DNA of 12,064 nt, taken from positions 1 through 12,064 of the forward strand of contig CALRHN010000016.1 of assembly GCA_943359425.1 (NCBI GenBank). The letters are read 5' to 3'. The first letter of the stretch is position 1; the number at the start of each line of letters is the position of its first letter. The DNA comes from Candidatus Nomurabacteria bacterium (GTDB lineage Bacteria; Patescibacteriota; Minisyncoccia; Phycocordibacterales; UBA9973). This document shows positions 4,194-10,701 of the stretch, piece after piece. A program made the translations under genes and the position numbers. Below the pieces are notes generated by a model. The model saw only the letters and a program-made list of their open reading frames with translations. It searched no databases and had not been told where the DNA came from.

Positions 4194-6747
4194 AATATCC
4201 GTCCGTCTCGCCTCGCATGTCGCGCCGGTTTCCTACAAGATCACGCTCGAACCGGATCTCGAAGCGCATACGTTCAAAGGGGAAGAGGTGATCACGATCA
4301 AACTTGCGCGCTCGGTTCGCGAGATCACGCTCCACTCTGCGTCGCTTGCCATCATGAGCGCAGAAATTCTTTCCGGCACGGAAAGAATTTCTGCGCAGAA
4401 GATTTCGTACGACGAAAAATCCGAAACGGCGACATTTCATTTTGCGAAAATGCTGGGCAAAGGCAGGCACAAGCTCGCCCTCGCATTCGAGGGAGTTCTC
4501 GCCGACAATATGCGCGGATTCTACAAGAGCAAATACGTCGTCGACGGCAAAGAGCGTTTCATGGCGACGACGCAGTTCGAAGCGACTGACGCCCGCCGAT
4601 GCATTCCGTGTTTCGACGAACCCGCACAAAAAGCCGTCTTCCATGTTTCTCTCATCATTCCGCCCGACAAGACTGCCATCTCGAACACTTTGCCAACGGA
4701 CATTAGAGAACACGAGAGCGGCAACAAGATAATCTCATTCGCTCCGACGCCGAAGATGTCGACGTACCTCCTCGCCTTCATTGTCGGTGATTTCGAATAT
4801 CTCGAGAAGAAGACAAAGAGCGGCGTCATCGTCCGCGTTCATACGACTCCGGGCAAGAAAAGCCAAGCGAAATTCTCTCTCGAATGTGCCGTTCGCACGC
4901 TCGAATTCTACGAACGCTATTTCGCCATACGCTATCCGCTTAACACTTTGGACATGATCGCCATTCCCGACTTCGCTTCCGGCGCCATGGAGAACTGGGG
5001 TGCTGTGACCTACCGCGAGAGCGCCCTTCTCGTGGACGAGGCGAATTCATCTTCGGCGAACAAGCAATGGGTCGCCCTGGTCGTTGCGCACGAGCTCGCC
5101 CATCAATGGTTCGGCAATCTCGTCACGATGGAATGGTGGACGCATCTGTGGCTCAACGAAGGATTTGCTTCATACATCGAATATCTCGCCGTCGATCATC
5201 TCTTTCCTGATTGGAATATCTGGTCGCAATTTCTCGCCAACGATCACGGTCCCGCACTGCGCCTCGACGCACTCGGCAATACGCATCCGATCGAAGTTGA
5301 CGTCCATCATCCCGATGAGATCGGCGAGATCTTCGACGAAGTTTCATATTCCAAAGGCGCTTCCGTCATCCGCATGCTCGCCGGATATTTGGGCGAGACG
5401 GATTTCCGTGACGGTCTGCGACACTATTTGAAAAAGCACAGTTATAAGAATACCGAGACGATCCATCTCTGGCAGTCATTCGAGAAAGTCTCGGGCAAAC
5501 CCGTGAAGAAAATGATAGAGAACTGGACGAAGCGCGGTGGCTATCCACTTGTCAGTATCGAGAGCTCGGGTAAGACTTTCACTCTTTCGCAGAAGCGTTT
5601 CTTCGCGAGCCAGATATCGGAGAAGAAATTGCGTGACACGACGCGTTGGCTTGTGCCGATCTCGTGGAGAGGGGACAGGAAGAAAACTGGTGGAATGCTT
5701 CTCTCCAAAGCGCGCGATGTCATGCACGCTCCGTCTGACGCGTGGCTGAAATGGAATCCCGGCGAGACAGGCCTCTATCGCATCGCCTATGACGAGAAGA
5801 TTTTGGCTGCACTCGCCAAGCCTGTCGCCGAGAACCGCCTGCCTGCCCTCGACCGCACGGGCATCATCCGCGATCTCTTCGCTCTCGCCGAAGCGGGCAT
5901 TCATTCGGCGACAACAGGTCTCGCCATGGCGCGCTCATATGCGAATGAGACTGATTATGTCGTCTGGATCGAAACGCTCTCCGGACTCGGACGCGTGAAC
6001 CATGTATTTGGCGATACTGCTTTTGCTGCACAACTCAAGGCGTATTCTCTCGGAATCGTGGCATCTGCTGCCAAAACGATCGGTTGGGAACGCCGGACCA
6101 ATGAACGCCATGAAGATGCGCTCTTGCGGAGCGCACTGCTCTTCGTCGCAGGGCATTACGGTGATGCGCGCACAATACAGACGGCAAAGAAACTTTTCAA
6201 AAATCGCGCCAAGACATCCATTCATCCCGATCTTCGCGGTCTCGTTTACTCGCTCGTCGCAGAGAACGGGGGAGCGACAGAATATCGCGCCCTCGTCGCC
6301 ATGTACCGGTCCGCGGAACTCCACGAAGAGAAGAATCGCATCGGCCGTGCGCTCACGTATTTCACTGATGCTCCACTGCTCCGCGCCACGCTCGATTTCG
6401 CGCTGTCATCCGCCGTCCGTCCACAGGATGCGCCGTCCATCATCGCCGGAGTTCTCGGCAACACGCACGGCACCGATGTCGGCTGGGCATTCATGAAGAA
6501 GAACTGGAAAGAACTCCATCGCCGCTACAGTTCGGGCGGACACATGCTCCCGCGCCTGATAGCGCCGCTCGCCGCATTCACGGATCGATCGAAAGCTCTT
6601 GAGATCAAGAAATTCTTCCGATCCCATCCCGCTCCGGGCGCGGCCAGAACGCTTCTTCAAGTAGAAGAGAAAATACTCATCAACGACGCATGGAAGAAAC
6701 GCGATGGGAAGAAGATCGGGAAGTGGCTAACATGTGTTGCACGATAA
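4171..6747 (+). CDS. M1-family zinc aminopeptidase
   Basis: 858 aa, full length for the M1 family. It removes N-terminal amino acids from peptides, here probably to supply amino acids. The N-terminal beta domain covers about 10-200. The substrate-anchoring exopeptidase motif GAMEN is at 271-275, the zinc site is His307-Glu308-x-x-His311 with Glu330 in LNEGFA (HEXXH-x18-E), and the transition-state Tyr is Tyr393 in VSYSKGAS. Residues 495 to the end look like the ERAP1_C helical domain. No signal peptide, so cytoplasmic. The order and the WFGN, TYRES and DEPAQKA blocks resemble the tricorn-interacting/ERAP-type branch more than E. coli PepN. A perfect 39-nt hairpin lies within codons 63-76. The 23-bp overlap with the riboflavin kinase gene puts it in the same operon. 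No terminator follows. Confidence 0.94.
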   Translation: MTKKTKNKISVRLASHVAPVSYKITLEPDLEAHTFKGEEVITIKLARSVREITLHSASLAIMSAEILSGTERISAQKISYDEKSETATFHFAKMLGKGRHKLALAFEGVLADNMRGFYKSKYVVDGKERFMATTQFEATDARRCIPCFDEPAQKAVFHVSLIIPPDKTAISNTLPTDIREHESGNKIISFAPTPKMSTYLLAFIVGDFEYLEKKTKSGVIVRVHTTPGKKSQAKFSLECAVRTLEFYERYFAIRYPLNTLDMIAIPDFASGAMENWGAVTYRESALLVDEANSSSANKQWVALVVAHELAHQWFGNLVTMEWWTHLWLNEGFASYIEYLAVDHLFPDWNIWSQFLANDHGPALRLDALGNTHPIEVDVHHPDEIGEIFDEVSYSKGASVIRMLAGYLGETDFRDGLRHYLKKHSYKNTETIHLWQSFEKVSGKPVKKMIENWTKRGGYPLVSIESSGKTFTLSQKRFFASQISEKKLRDTTRWLVPISWRGDRKKTGGMLLSKARDVMHAPSDAWLKWNPGETGLYRIAYDEKILAALAKPVAENRLPALDRTGIIRDLFALAEAGIHSATTGLAMARSYANETDYVVWIETLSGLGRVNHVFGDTAFAAQLKAYSLGIVASAAKTIGWERRTNERHEDALLRSALLFVAGHYGDARTIQTAKKLFKNRAKTSIHPDLRGLVYSLVAENGGATEYRALVAMYRSAELHEEKNRIGRALTYFTDAPLLRATLDFALSSAVRPQDAPSIIAGVLGNTHGTDVGWAFMKKNWKELHRRYSSGGHMLPRLIAPLAAFTDRSKALEIKKFFRSHPAPGAARTLLQVEEKILINDAWKKRDGKKIGKWLTCVAR
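4358..4396. repeat. Perfect 18-bp-arm hairpin inside aminopeptidase gene
   Basis: Arms 4358-4375 (GCGCAGAAATTCTTTCCG) and 4379-4396 are exact reverse complements around a 3-nt GCA loop. They encode residues 63-76, a surface-loop region of the N-terminal beta domain. The arms share the TTTCTGCG word with the palindrome at 1631-1668. Confidence 0.85.
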
Positions 6748-6765
6748 GCAGCGCTTTGTTACTAT
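6737..6765 (+). promoter_or_regulatory. Possible promoter of coiled-coil protein gene
   Basis: TTGCAC (6737-6742), 17-bp spacer, TACTAT (6760-6765). The -10 ends 8 nt before the ATG at 6774, so the message would be leaderless. The -35 lies in the last codons of the aminopeptidase gene. Match to consensus is modest. Confidence 0.4.
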
Positions 6766-6773
6766 ATATGTCT

Positions 6774-7025
6774 ATGTTGACCGACCAAGATATCGACAAA
6801 CTTACTTCCGTCCTTGCGACCAAGAGGGATGTGGAGGAGATTAAAAGCGACCTTGCAGATCTCAAGGAGACAGTCCAAGGCCTCGTCGTCGCAGGAGATG
6901 CTGTTTCGAAAACCATCAGCGATCTCTCGCTCGAATACGCCGCGGTTTCGAGCCAAGTTTCCCGCCACGACAACCAAATAAAACAAATTGCCACAAAAAT
7001 AGATTTGAAACTGGTTACTGACTAG
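6774..7025 (+). CDS. Small coiled-coil protein of unknown function
   Basis: 83 aa from ATG 6774. The frame is open back to 6690, but the extra 28 residues overlap the aminopeptidase gene and read unlike a protein start; the MLTDQDIDKL start right after a -10 box is preferred (ATG 6768 is a close alternative). Almost the whole protein is heptad-like helix: DVEEIKSDLADLKETVQGL, then DAVSKTISDLSLEYAAVSSQV, ending in SRHDNQIKQIATKIDLKL. No membrane span or cysteine. I associate this style (a start like LTxxDIxKL, a central coiled coil and a basic IKQIA tail) with small proteins common in Patescibacteria, without known function. It may form oligomers or bind a partner. Confidence 0.7.
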   Translation: MLTDQDIDKLTSVLATKRDVEEIKSDLADLKETVQGLVVAGDAVSKTISDLSLEYAAVSSQVSRHDNQIKQIATKIDLKLVTD

Positions 7026-7053
7026 CATATCGTTATTTCTCCTCATGATTTTC

Positions 7054-7081
7054 GACTAATAGGTCTTGCCTAGTCTTTTTT
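7054..7081 (+). terminator. Intrinsic terminator of coiled-coil protein gene
   Basis: GAC-(TAA bulge)-TAGG, loop TCTTG, CCTA-GTC, then a six-T run (7076-7081). The bulge makes the stem imperfect, but the T tract and the position 28 nt after the stop fit a terminator. Confidence 0.6.
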
Positions 7082-7086
7082 CGTGC

Positions 7087-7114
7087 TTGCATCCCCGAGG
7101 GGTGGTAGTATACT
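7087..7114 (+). promoter_or_regulatory. Promoter of surface protein gene
   Basis: TTGCAT (7087-7092), 16-bp spacer, TATACT (7109-7114). Transcription would start near 7121, 22 nt before the ATG at 7143. The spacer holds CCCCGAGGGG (7093-7102), a short inverted repeat that could be an operator or chance. Confidence 0.55.
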
Positions 7115-7142
7115 TATCTTGTTATTAGTTAATCTTAAAATT

Positions 7143-8132
7143 ATGTTTAAAAATCCAGAGTATACATCACTTAAAGTCATCTTCTTCGTAGTTGTTGCCG
7201 TGGGTGTCGGCTACTTTGCGTTCAATTCTGCGCATAAGAATTCGCTTAACAACACGGGCCAGGTCATTGATATTGCTCAAAAATCAGCTAATACTCCGGA
7301 AGCATCATCAGTGTATTTTAGTACAGCGGTTGGTAGGATAATTGATACTGATAGTAGTTCTCCAAAAATCGATCCCAACGGCACTTCTCGAGTAGGAAGT
7401 GTTTCCTCTTCTGGCAGTACCACTGGAAATGCGCAACAAGCTACGAGTTCAACAGGATGCAAGCCGACTGATCCTCCATCCGTTCATGTTGTCTATCCCT
7501 CCGCGGGATCGATTTTTAACTTGGGATCTTATAACCCGCTTGCGAATCTAAGCATACGATGGACAGAATGTAATATTAACATTCCTCAAAGGTTGGTAAC
7601 GGTCACGCTTCTCGACATGAACAGCTTGTCAGTTGTGAACGATACTTCGCCGATGCCTGATACAGGTGGCTATATGTGGCCACTGCCGCCGATATATCCT
7701 GAAAATGCATATTATAAAGTTGCAGTTACTATCTGGACAAGTTCCGGTGGTTTTACCGGTTTATATGGCATCAGTCCTTATTTCACAATAAAAAATACTC
7801 AACCAAAAGTTTGGCTTGACGGAGCACATTTTGCTGTTGTCAATGGAGGAGGCTTTACAAACCCATTTACGATTTCATCGACATCGATTTGTGCCAATGG
7901 AATCTACGGAGCAGATACTTCCAATCCTTTGCTTACGACTTGGTTCGAGTATGGTCTTACTAATGCATTCGGTACATCGACGCCACACATACTTCAAAGT
8001 ACCGCAAGTGGAGTTTCTTCTCAATGTATGACAGGACTTACTTCGAATACAAATTACTACATACGTTTCGTCGGGCAGAATTCTGGCGGTGTCTACTATA
8101 GTCAAGGGTATGCAATCGTGCATACTCTCTAA
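7143..8132 (+). CDS. Membrane-anchored surface protein with Ig-like and FnIII-like domains
   Basis: 329 aa from ATG 7143. An upstream in-frame ATG at 7083 is rejected because it lies before the promoter and interrupts the normal MFKNPEYTSLKV-then-hydrophobic start. One membrane span at 9-27, then a Ser/Thr/Gly-rich linker (70-105). Residues 110-218 resemble the Kre9/KNH-like Ig fold: VHVVYPSAGSIFNLGS, LSIRWTEC, GGYMWPLPP, YYKVAVTIWTS. Residues 224-329 resemble an FnIII-like domain of bacterial surface proteins: TTWFEYGLTNAFGTST, then LTSNTNYYIRFVGQNSGG. Cysteines 106/143 and 250/295 could form disulfides outside the cell. Probable role: attachment or envelope structure. The gene is visibly richer in A+T than its neighbours, which could mean a different origin or weaker codon selection. 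It has its own promoter and terminator. Confidence 0.78.
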   Translation: MFKNPEYTSLKVIFFVVVAVGVGYFAFNSAHKNSLNNTGQVIDIAQKSANTPEASSVYFSTAVGRIIDTDSSSPKIDPNGTSRVGSVSSSGSTTGNAQQATSSTGCKPTDPPSVHVVYPSAGSIFNLGSYNPLANLSIRWTECNINIPQRLVTVTLLDMNSLSVVNDTSPMPDTGGYMWPLPPIYPENAYYKVAVTIWTSSGGFTGLYGISPYFTIKNTQPKVWLDGAHFAVVNGGGFTNPFTISSTSICANGIYGADTSNPLLTTWFEYGLTNAFGTSTPHILQSTASGVSSQCMTGLTSNTNYYIRFVGQNSGGVYYSQGYAIVHTL

Positions 8133-8138
8133 AGAAAA

Positions 8139-8172
8139 AGCATAAAATCCGCCGAGAGGCGGATTTTATGCT
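8139..8172 (+). terminator. Terminator hairpin after surface protein gene
   Basis: Perfect 15-bp arms around a GAGA loop, with AAAATCCGCC and GGCGGATTTT at the core. The T4 run follows the GC-rich stem and the A4 run precedes it, so it can stop transcripts from both sides. It begins 6 nt after the TAA. Its right end overlaps the -10 element at 8169-8177. Confidence 0.8.
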
Positions 8173-8177
8173 AGAAT
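8169..8177 (+). promoter_or_regulatory. Extended -10 promoter upstream of second EamA gene
   Basis: TG-C-TAGAAT. The 14-bp word GATTTTATGCTAGA (8162-8175) recurs exactly at 9147-9160 before mutY, which supports a shared promoter core. A start near 8184 would give a leader of about 107 nt. Confidence 0.45.
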
Positions 8178-8290
8178 AGCCTCGTCGCAGTAGAAGCTTT
8201 TCAAAGTTTGCAATTTTGAACTTTGATTTTTGAGTCCTTAGCTTTTGCACCTCTCTACTTACTACTTTCTATTTTCTACTTACTTTCTCT
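8178..8290 (+). promoter_or_regulatory. Leader with hairpin and G-free stretch before EamA gene
   Basis: TCAAAGTT (8201-8208) and AACTTTGA (8219-8226) form an 8-bp stem with a 10-nt loop followed by five Ts (8227-8231), a possible weak terminator or attenuator. From 8248 up to the ATG there is no G on the plus strand, and TCTACTTACT occurs twice (8254-8263, 8275-8284). No known riboswitch was recognised. Confidence 0.35.
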
Positions 8291-9145
8291 ATGTGGCTCA
8301 TCCTCTCCATCTTTTCCGCATTCGTCTTGGGCGGCAAGCGCGTCTATGAGAAATATCTCACGGGGATCTTCGGCAATTTCGCCATGGGTTTCATCATTCA
8401 GGCTTTCTCCGTCGTCCCGACGATCGTACTGCTCTTCGTCCTTCCGCACGCGCTCGAGATCGGCACATTGCCGTGGCGGTTCTGGTGGCCGCTCATCATT
8501 ATCTGGCTCGTCCTCTATCCGATCCAGACGTATTTCTTCTACCGCGCCACGCGCGAAGGGGATATCTCTACCGTTGTTCCCGTCATGGCGCTCTTGCCCG
8601 TCTTCAATGTCGTCTCATCATATGTCGTTCTCCACGAAGCGCCATCTTCTCTCGGACTCGTGGGCATTGCCGCGATCGCTTTTGCCACATATCTCATGCT
8701 CTGGCGCAAGAAATCCGCGGGAGGAATTTCCAAGCCTGTCCTTCTCATGATCTCGGCCGTTGTGTGCATAGCGATCGGTTCAACGCTCGACAAAGTTTCC
8801 ATCGGCGCGTCGAATCCCGTTTTCTACAGTCTCATGAATACACTCGGCGCATCGATAGTTTTCTTCATACTCATGCATGTCTACAACGAAAAGCATTCGT
8901 TCGGAAAGATGTCGAAATTCTTCTGGCAGTTCACATTCCTCGGCGTACTCCAAGCGCTCTCGTACACGGCGGCCATGTACGGATTCGCGAGCGGGCCCAC
9001 ATCCTATGTCCTCGCCATCCGCGCAGGCGGATACATCCTTGCCGCGATCTGGGGACTCCTCGTTCTCAAAGAAAGCTTTTCTTTCCGCAAGGGCTTCGCC
9101 TTCGCCTGTTTCGTTCTCGGAGTTGTCTTGCTCGCGCTGGCATAG
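8291..9145 (+). CDS. EamA-like (DMT) permease, second copy
   Basis: 284 aa, about ten predicted membrane spans. The first half carries YFFYRATREGDISTVVPVMALLPVFNVVSSYVVLHE (residues 81-116), the usual EamA layout of a polar turn, a long span and a His/Glu end. The second half ends with RAGGYILAAIWGLLVLKESF (244-263), the matching C-terminal signature. Substrate unknown; unlike the EamA gene at 2885, no enzyme gene overlaps it. The protein starts directly in the first span (MWLILSIFSAF). The upstream leader lacks both G residues and any Shine-Dalgarno. It is followed by a mutY promoter that begins right after its TAG stop. Confidence 0.86.
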   Translation: MWLILSIFSAFVLGGKRVYEKYLTGIFGNFAMGFIIQAFSVVPTIVLLFVLPHALEIGTLPWRFWWPLIIIWLVLYPIQTYFFYRATREGDISTVVPVMALLPVFNVVSSYVVLHEAPSSLGLVGIAAIAFATYLMLWRKKSAGGISKPVLLMISAVVCIAIGSTLDKVSIGASNPVFYSLMNTLGASIVFFILMHVYNEKHSFGKMSKFFWQFTFLGVLQALSYTAAMYGFASGPTSYVLAIRAGGYILAAIWGLLVLKESFSFRKGFAFACFVLGVVLLALA

Positions 9146-9153
9146 AGATTTTA

Positions 9154-9162
9154 TGCTAGAGT
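9154..9162 (+). promoter_or_regulatory. Extended -10 promoter, leaderless start of mutY
   Basis: TG-C-TAGAGT ends 6 nt before the ATG at 9169, so the first transcribed base should be at or next to the start codon. The preceding 14 bp (9147-9160) repeat those at 8162-8175. Confidence 0.5.
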
Positions 9163-9168
9163 ATTTCC

Positions 9169-9975
9169 ATGACGACTAGGGCATTTCAGAAAAAAGTCTG
9201 GGAATACTACCGCGCGCACGGGCGGCATGCTTTGCCTTGGCGCCTGCCCGCGCAGGCAGGCAAGACTCGCGATCCTTACAGGATTCTCGTCTCCGAAATG
9301 ATGCTTCAGCAGACGCAGGTGGATCGGGTGGTGCCGAAATACCGCTCTTTTCTGAAGAGATTCCCGACGATACGGGCGCTCGCTCGCGCGCCGGTCCGCG
9401 ATGTGCTGAAAGAATGGAGCGGGCTCGGATATAACCGCCGCGCGCTGTACCTGCAGCGCGCGGCGCAGACTGTCGTCGCCGAATATGGCGGCACAATGCC
9501 GAAAGACGCGGAAAGCCTCGAGAAGCTCTCCGGCATCGGGCCGTACACGGCGCGGGCGATTGCAACTTTTTCTTGGAACACTCCGTATACATTCATTGAA
9601 ACGAATATTCGAAGCGTTTTTATACATGAATTCTTCCCGCGGAAGAAAAAAGTAAGTGACAAGGAGTTATTGCCACTGATTGAGCGCGCTTGCCCGCCAG
9701 AGCGTAAGCGACGGAGGGAATGGTATTACGCCCTCATGGATTACGGCGTCTCTCTCAAGAAATCCGTTCCGAATCCTTCGCGCCGGAGCCGTACGCACAC
9801 AAAACAGTCAAAATTCAAGGGTTCTCTGCGCGAACTGCGCGGGGCCATCGTTCGCGAAGTTGCCGGCGCGAAGAAAATATCTCTCGCAACGATTGCGAAG
9901 AAATTCGGCAACGATGCGCGATACGGAGCCGTGATAACGGCCCTCAAACGGGAAGGCTTTTTCGCCAAAAAATAA
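9169..9975 (+). CDS. mutY: MutY-like DNA glycosylase without Fe-S cluster
   Basis: 268 aa. Base-excision repair: MutY removes adenine paired with 8-oxoguanine. The HhH-GPD core is clear: LPWR, DPYRILVSEMMLQQTQV with Glu43 as the likely adenine-protonating residue, WSGLGYNRRAL, the helix-hairpin-helix LSGIGPYTARAI (120-131), then FIETNIRSVF and WYYALMDYG. Two departures stand out. The FIETNIR block has Glu144 and Thr where MutY has the catalytic Asp-Gly. The four-Cys Fe-S loop that should follow ALMDYG is missing; the only cysteine is Cys175, and a Ser/Arg/Lys-rich stretch replaces the loop. The C-terminal 50 residues look like a winged-helix-type tail, not the usual Nudix-like 8-oxoG reader. 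Residues 25-31 and 175-183 come from palindromic inserts. The MutY assignment is better than Nth but not certain. Confidence 0.8.
   Translation: MTTRAFQKKVWEYYRAHGRHALPWRLPAQAGKTRDPYRILVSEMMLQQTQVDRVVPKYRSFLKRFPTIRALARAPVRDVLKEWSGLGYNRRALYLQRAAQTVVAEYGGTMPKDAESLEKLSGIGPYTARAIATFSWNTPYTFIETNIRSVFIHEFFPRKKKVSDKELLPLIERACPPERKRRREWYYALMDYGVSLKKSVPNPSRRSRTHTKQSKFKGSLRELRGAIVREVAGAKKISLATIAKKFGNDARYGAVITALKREGFFAKK
9242..9261. repeat. GC-rich near-palindrome within mutY
   Basis: Ten-base arms starting GCCTGCC and ending GGCAGGC with one mismatched pair. It encodes the RLPAQAG segment (25-31) placed between LPWR and TRDPYRI, which normally follow each other closely in this family. It looks like a short mobile or dispersed repeat absorbed in frame. 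Confidence 0.55.
9692..9718. repeat. Imperfect inverted repeat within mutY
   Basis: CCCGCC ... GC-GTAA-GC ... GGAGGG forms an interrupted hairpin. It encodes CPPERKRRR (175-183), an extra basic segment just before REWYYALMDYG. It may be a member of a dispersed repeat family; that needs other genome copies to confirm. Confidence 0.4.
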
Positions 9976-10686
9976 TTACAAACCTATACTTTTGAGAAAG
10001 GTGCTCTGCTCATTGCCGATGATTTTGCGGGACGAGCCGGGTTTCAGTCCGCGGAGCGTGATATTCATGATGCGCGTCCTTTGCAAGGTGTTCACGCGAT
10101 GACCGAGTTCGGCGCACATGCGGCGGATCTGGCGATTCTTGCCTTCGGTGAGGATGATGGAAAATTTCTTCTCGCCTGTCTTGCGCACTGTGCATTTCTT
10201 CGTGATGTAGCCGCCGATATTCACTCCGTGAGACATCTTGCGGACGAATGATTCCGTCACGGCCTTGTCCGTCTCCACGACATATTCTTTCTCGTGCGCT
10301 TTGTCCGGATTGAGCAGGCGATCGGTCACGCGGCCATCGTTCGTCATGATGATGAGTCCGGTCGAATCCTTGTCGAGCCTGCCGACAGGGAAGACTTTCG
10401 CGCCAAAATCCGCGATGCTGATTATTTCCTGTTCGCCTTTCTGCGGATTCGTCGTAACGATGCCTTTGGGCTTGTTGTATGCGAAATATGCGTACGATGT
10501 TTTCGGCGTGTTCTTTCCGAGCGTTACGGTATCACTCTCGAGCACTTTGTCTCCGAGAGACGCTCGCTTGCCGTTTATGAAAACTGCGCCCTTTTCAACG
10601 AGAGCATCGGCGCCTTTGCGCGTTGTGAGGCCTTTGTGCGCGAGATATTTGTTGATGCGCATGGGAAATTCTGTTTTTGTTTTCAT
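9976..10686 (-). CDS. rluF: RluF-type 23S rRNA pseudouridine synthase
   Basis: 236 aa. Converts a uridine of 23S rRNA to pseudouridine; E. coli RluF acts on U2604 and neighbours. An S4 RNA-binding domain covers 9-55 (MRINKYLAHKGLTTRKGADAL). The catalytic Asp105 is in PVGRLDKDSTGLIIMTNDG. Blocks AVTESFVRKMSHGVNIGGY, ITKKCTVRKTG, EGKNRQIRRMCAELGH and LQRTRIMNITLRGLKPG follow RluF closely, more than RluB or RsuA; RluE lacks the S4 domain. The ATG at 10686 lies 15 nt after the stop of the MFS gene, so it is probably co-transcribed; a second ATG at residue 9 begins the S4 domain itself. TATAGT directly before the first ATG could be an internal -10 that would favour the second ATG. Its stop is adjacent to the stop of mutY. 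Confidence 0.85.
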   Translation of the reverse strand: MKTKTEFPMRINKYLAHKGLTTRKGADALVEKGAVFINGKRASLGDKVLESDTVTLGKNTPKTSYAYFAYNKPKGIVTTNPQKGEQEIISIADFGAKVFPVGRLDKDSTGLIIMTNDGRVTDRLLNPDKAHEKEYVVETDKAVTESFVRKMSHGVNIGGYITKKCTVRKTGEKKFSIILTEGKNRQIRRMCAELGHRVNTLQRTRIMNITLRGLKPGSSRKIIGNEQSTFLKSIGL

Positions 10687-10701
10687 ACTATATTTTTACC
10701 C

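Noticed and set aside
6690..6773. Longer N-terminus for the coiled-coil protein
   Set aside because: It overlaps the end of the aminopeptidase gene, lies before the likely promoter, and adds 28 residues that do not continue the helical pattern.
7083..7142. Upstream ATG for the surface protein
   Set aside because: It lies before the -35/-10 boxes at 7087-7114 and would place an odd segment before the normal membrane anchor.
8251..8290. Possible microsatellite or CRISPR-like repeat
   Set aside because: Only two 10-bp copies in a pyrimidine/A-rich stretch; no regular spacers.
8473..9159. 228-aa plus-strand frame overlapping the second EamA gene
   Set aside because: It is rich in Arg, His and Cys with no motif, while the other frame gives a coherent ten-span permease.
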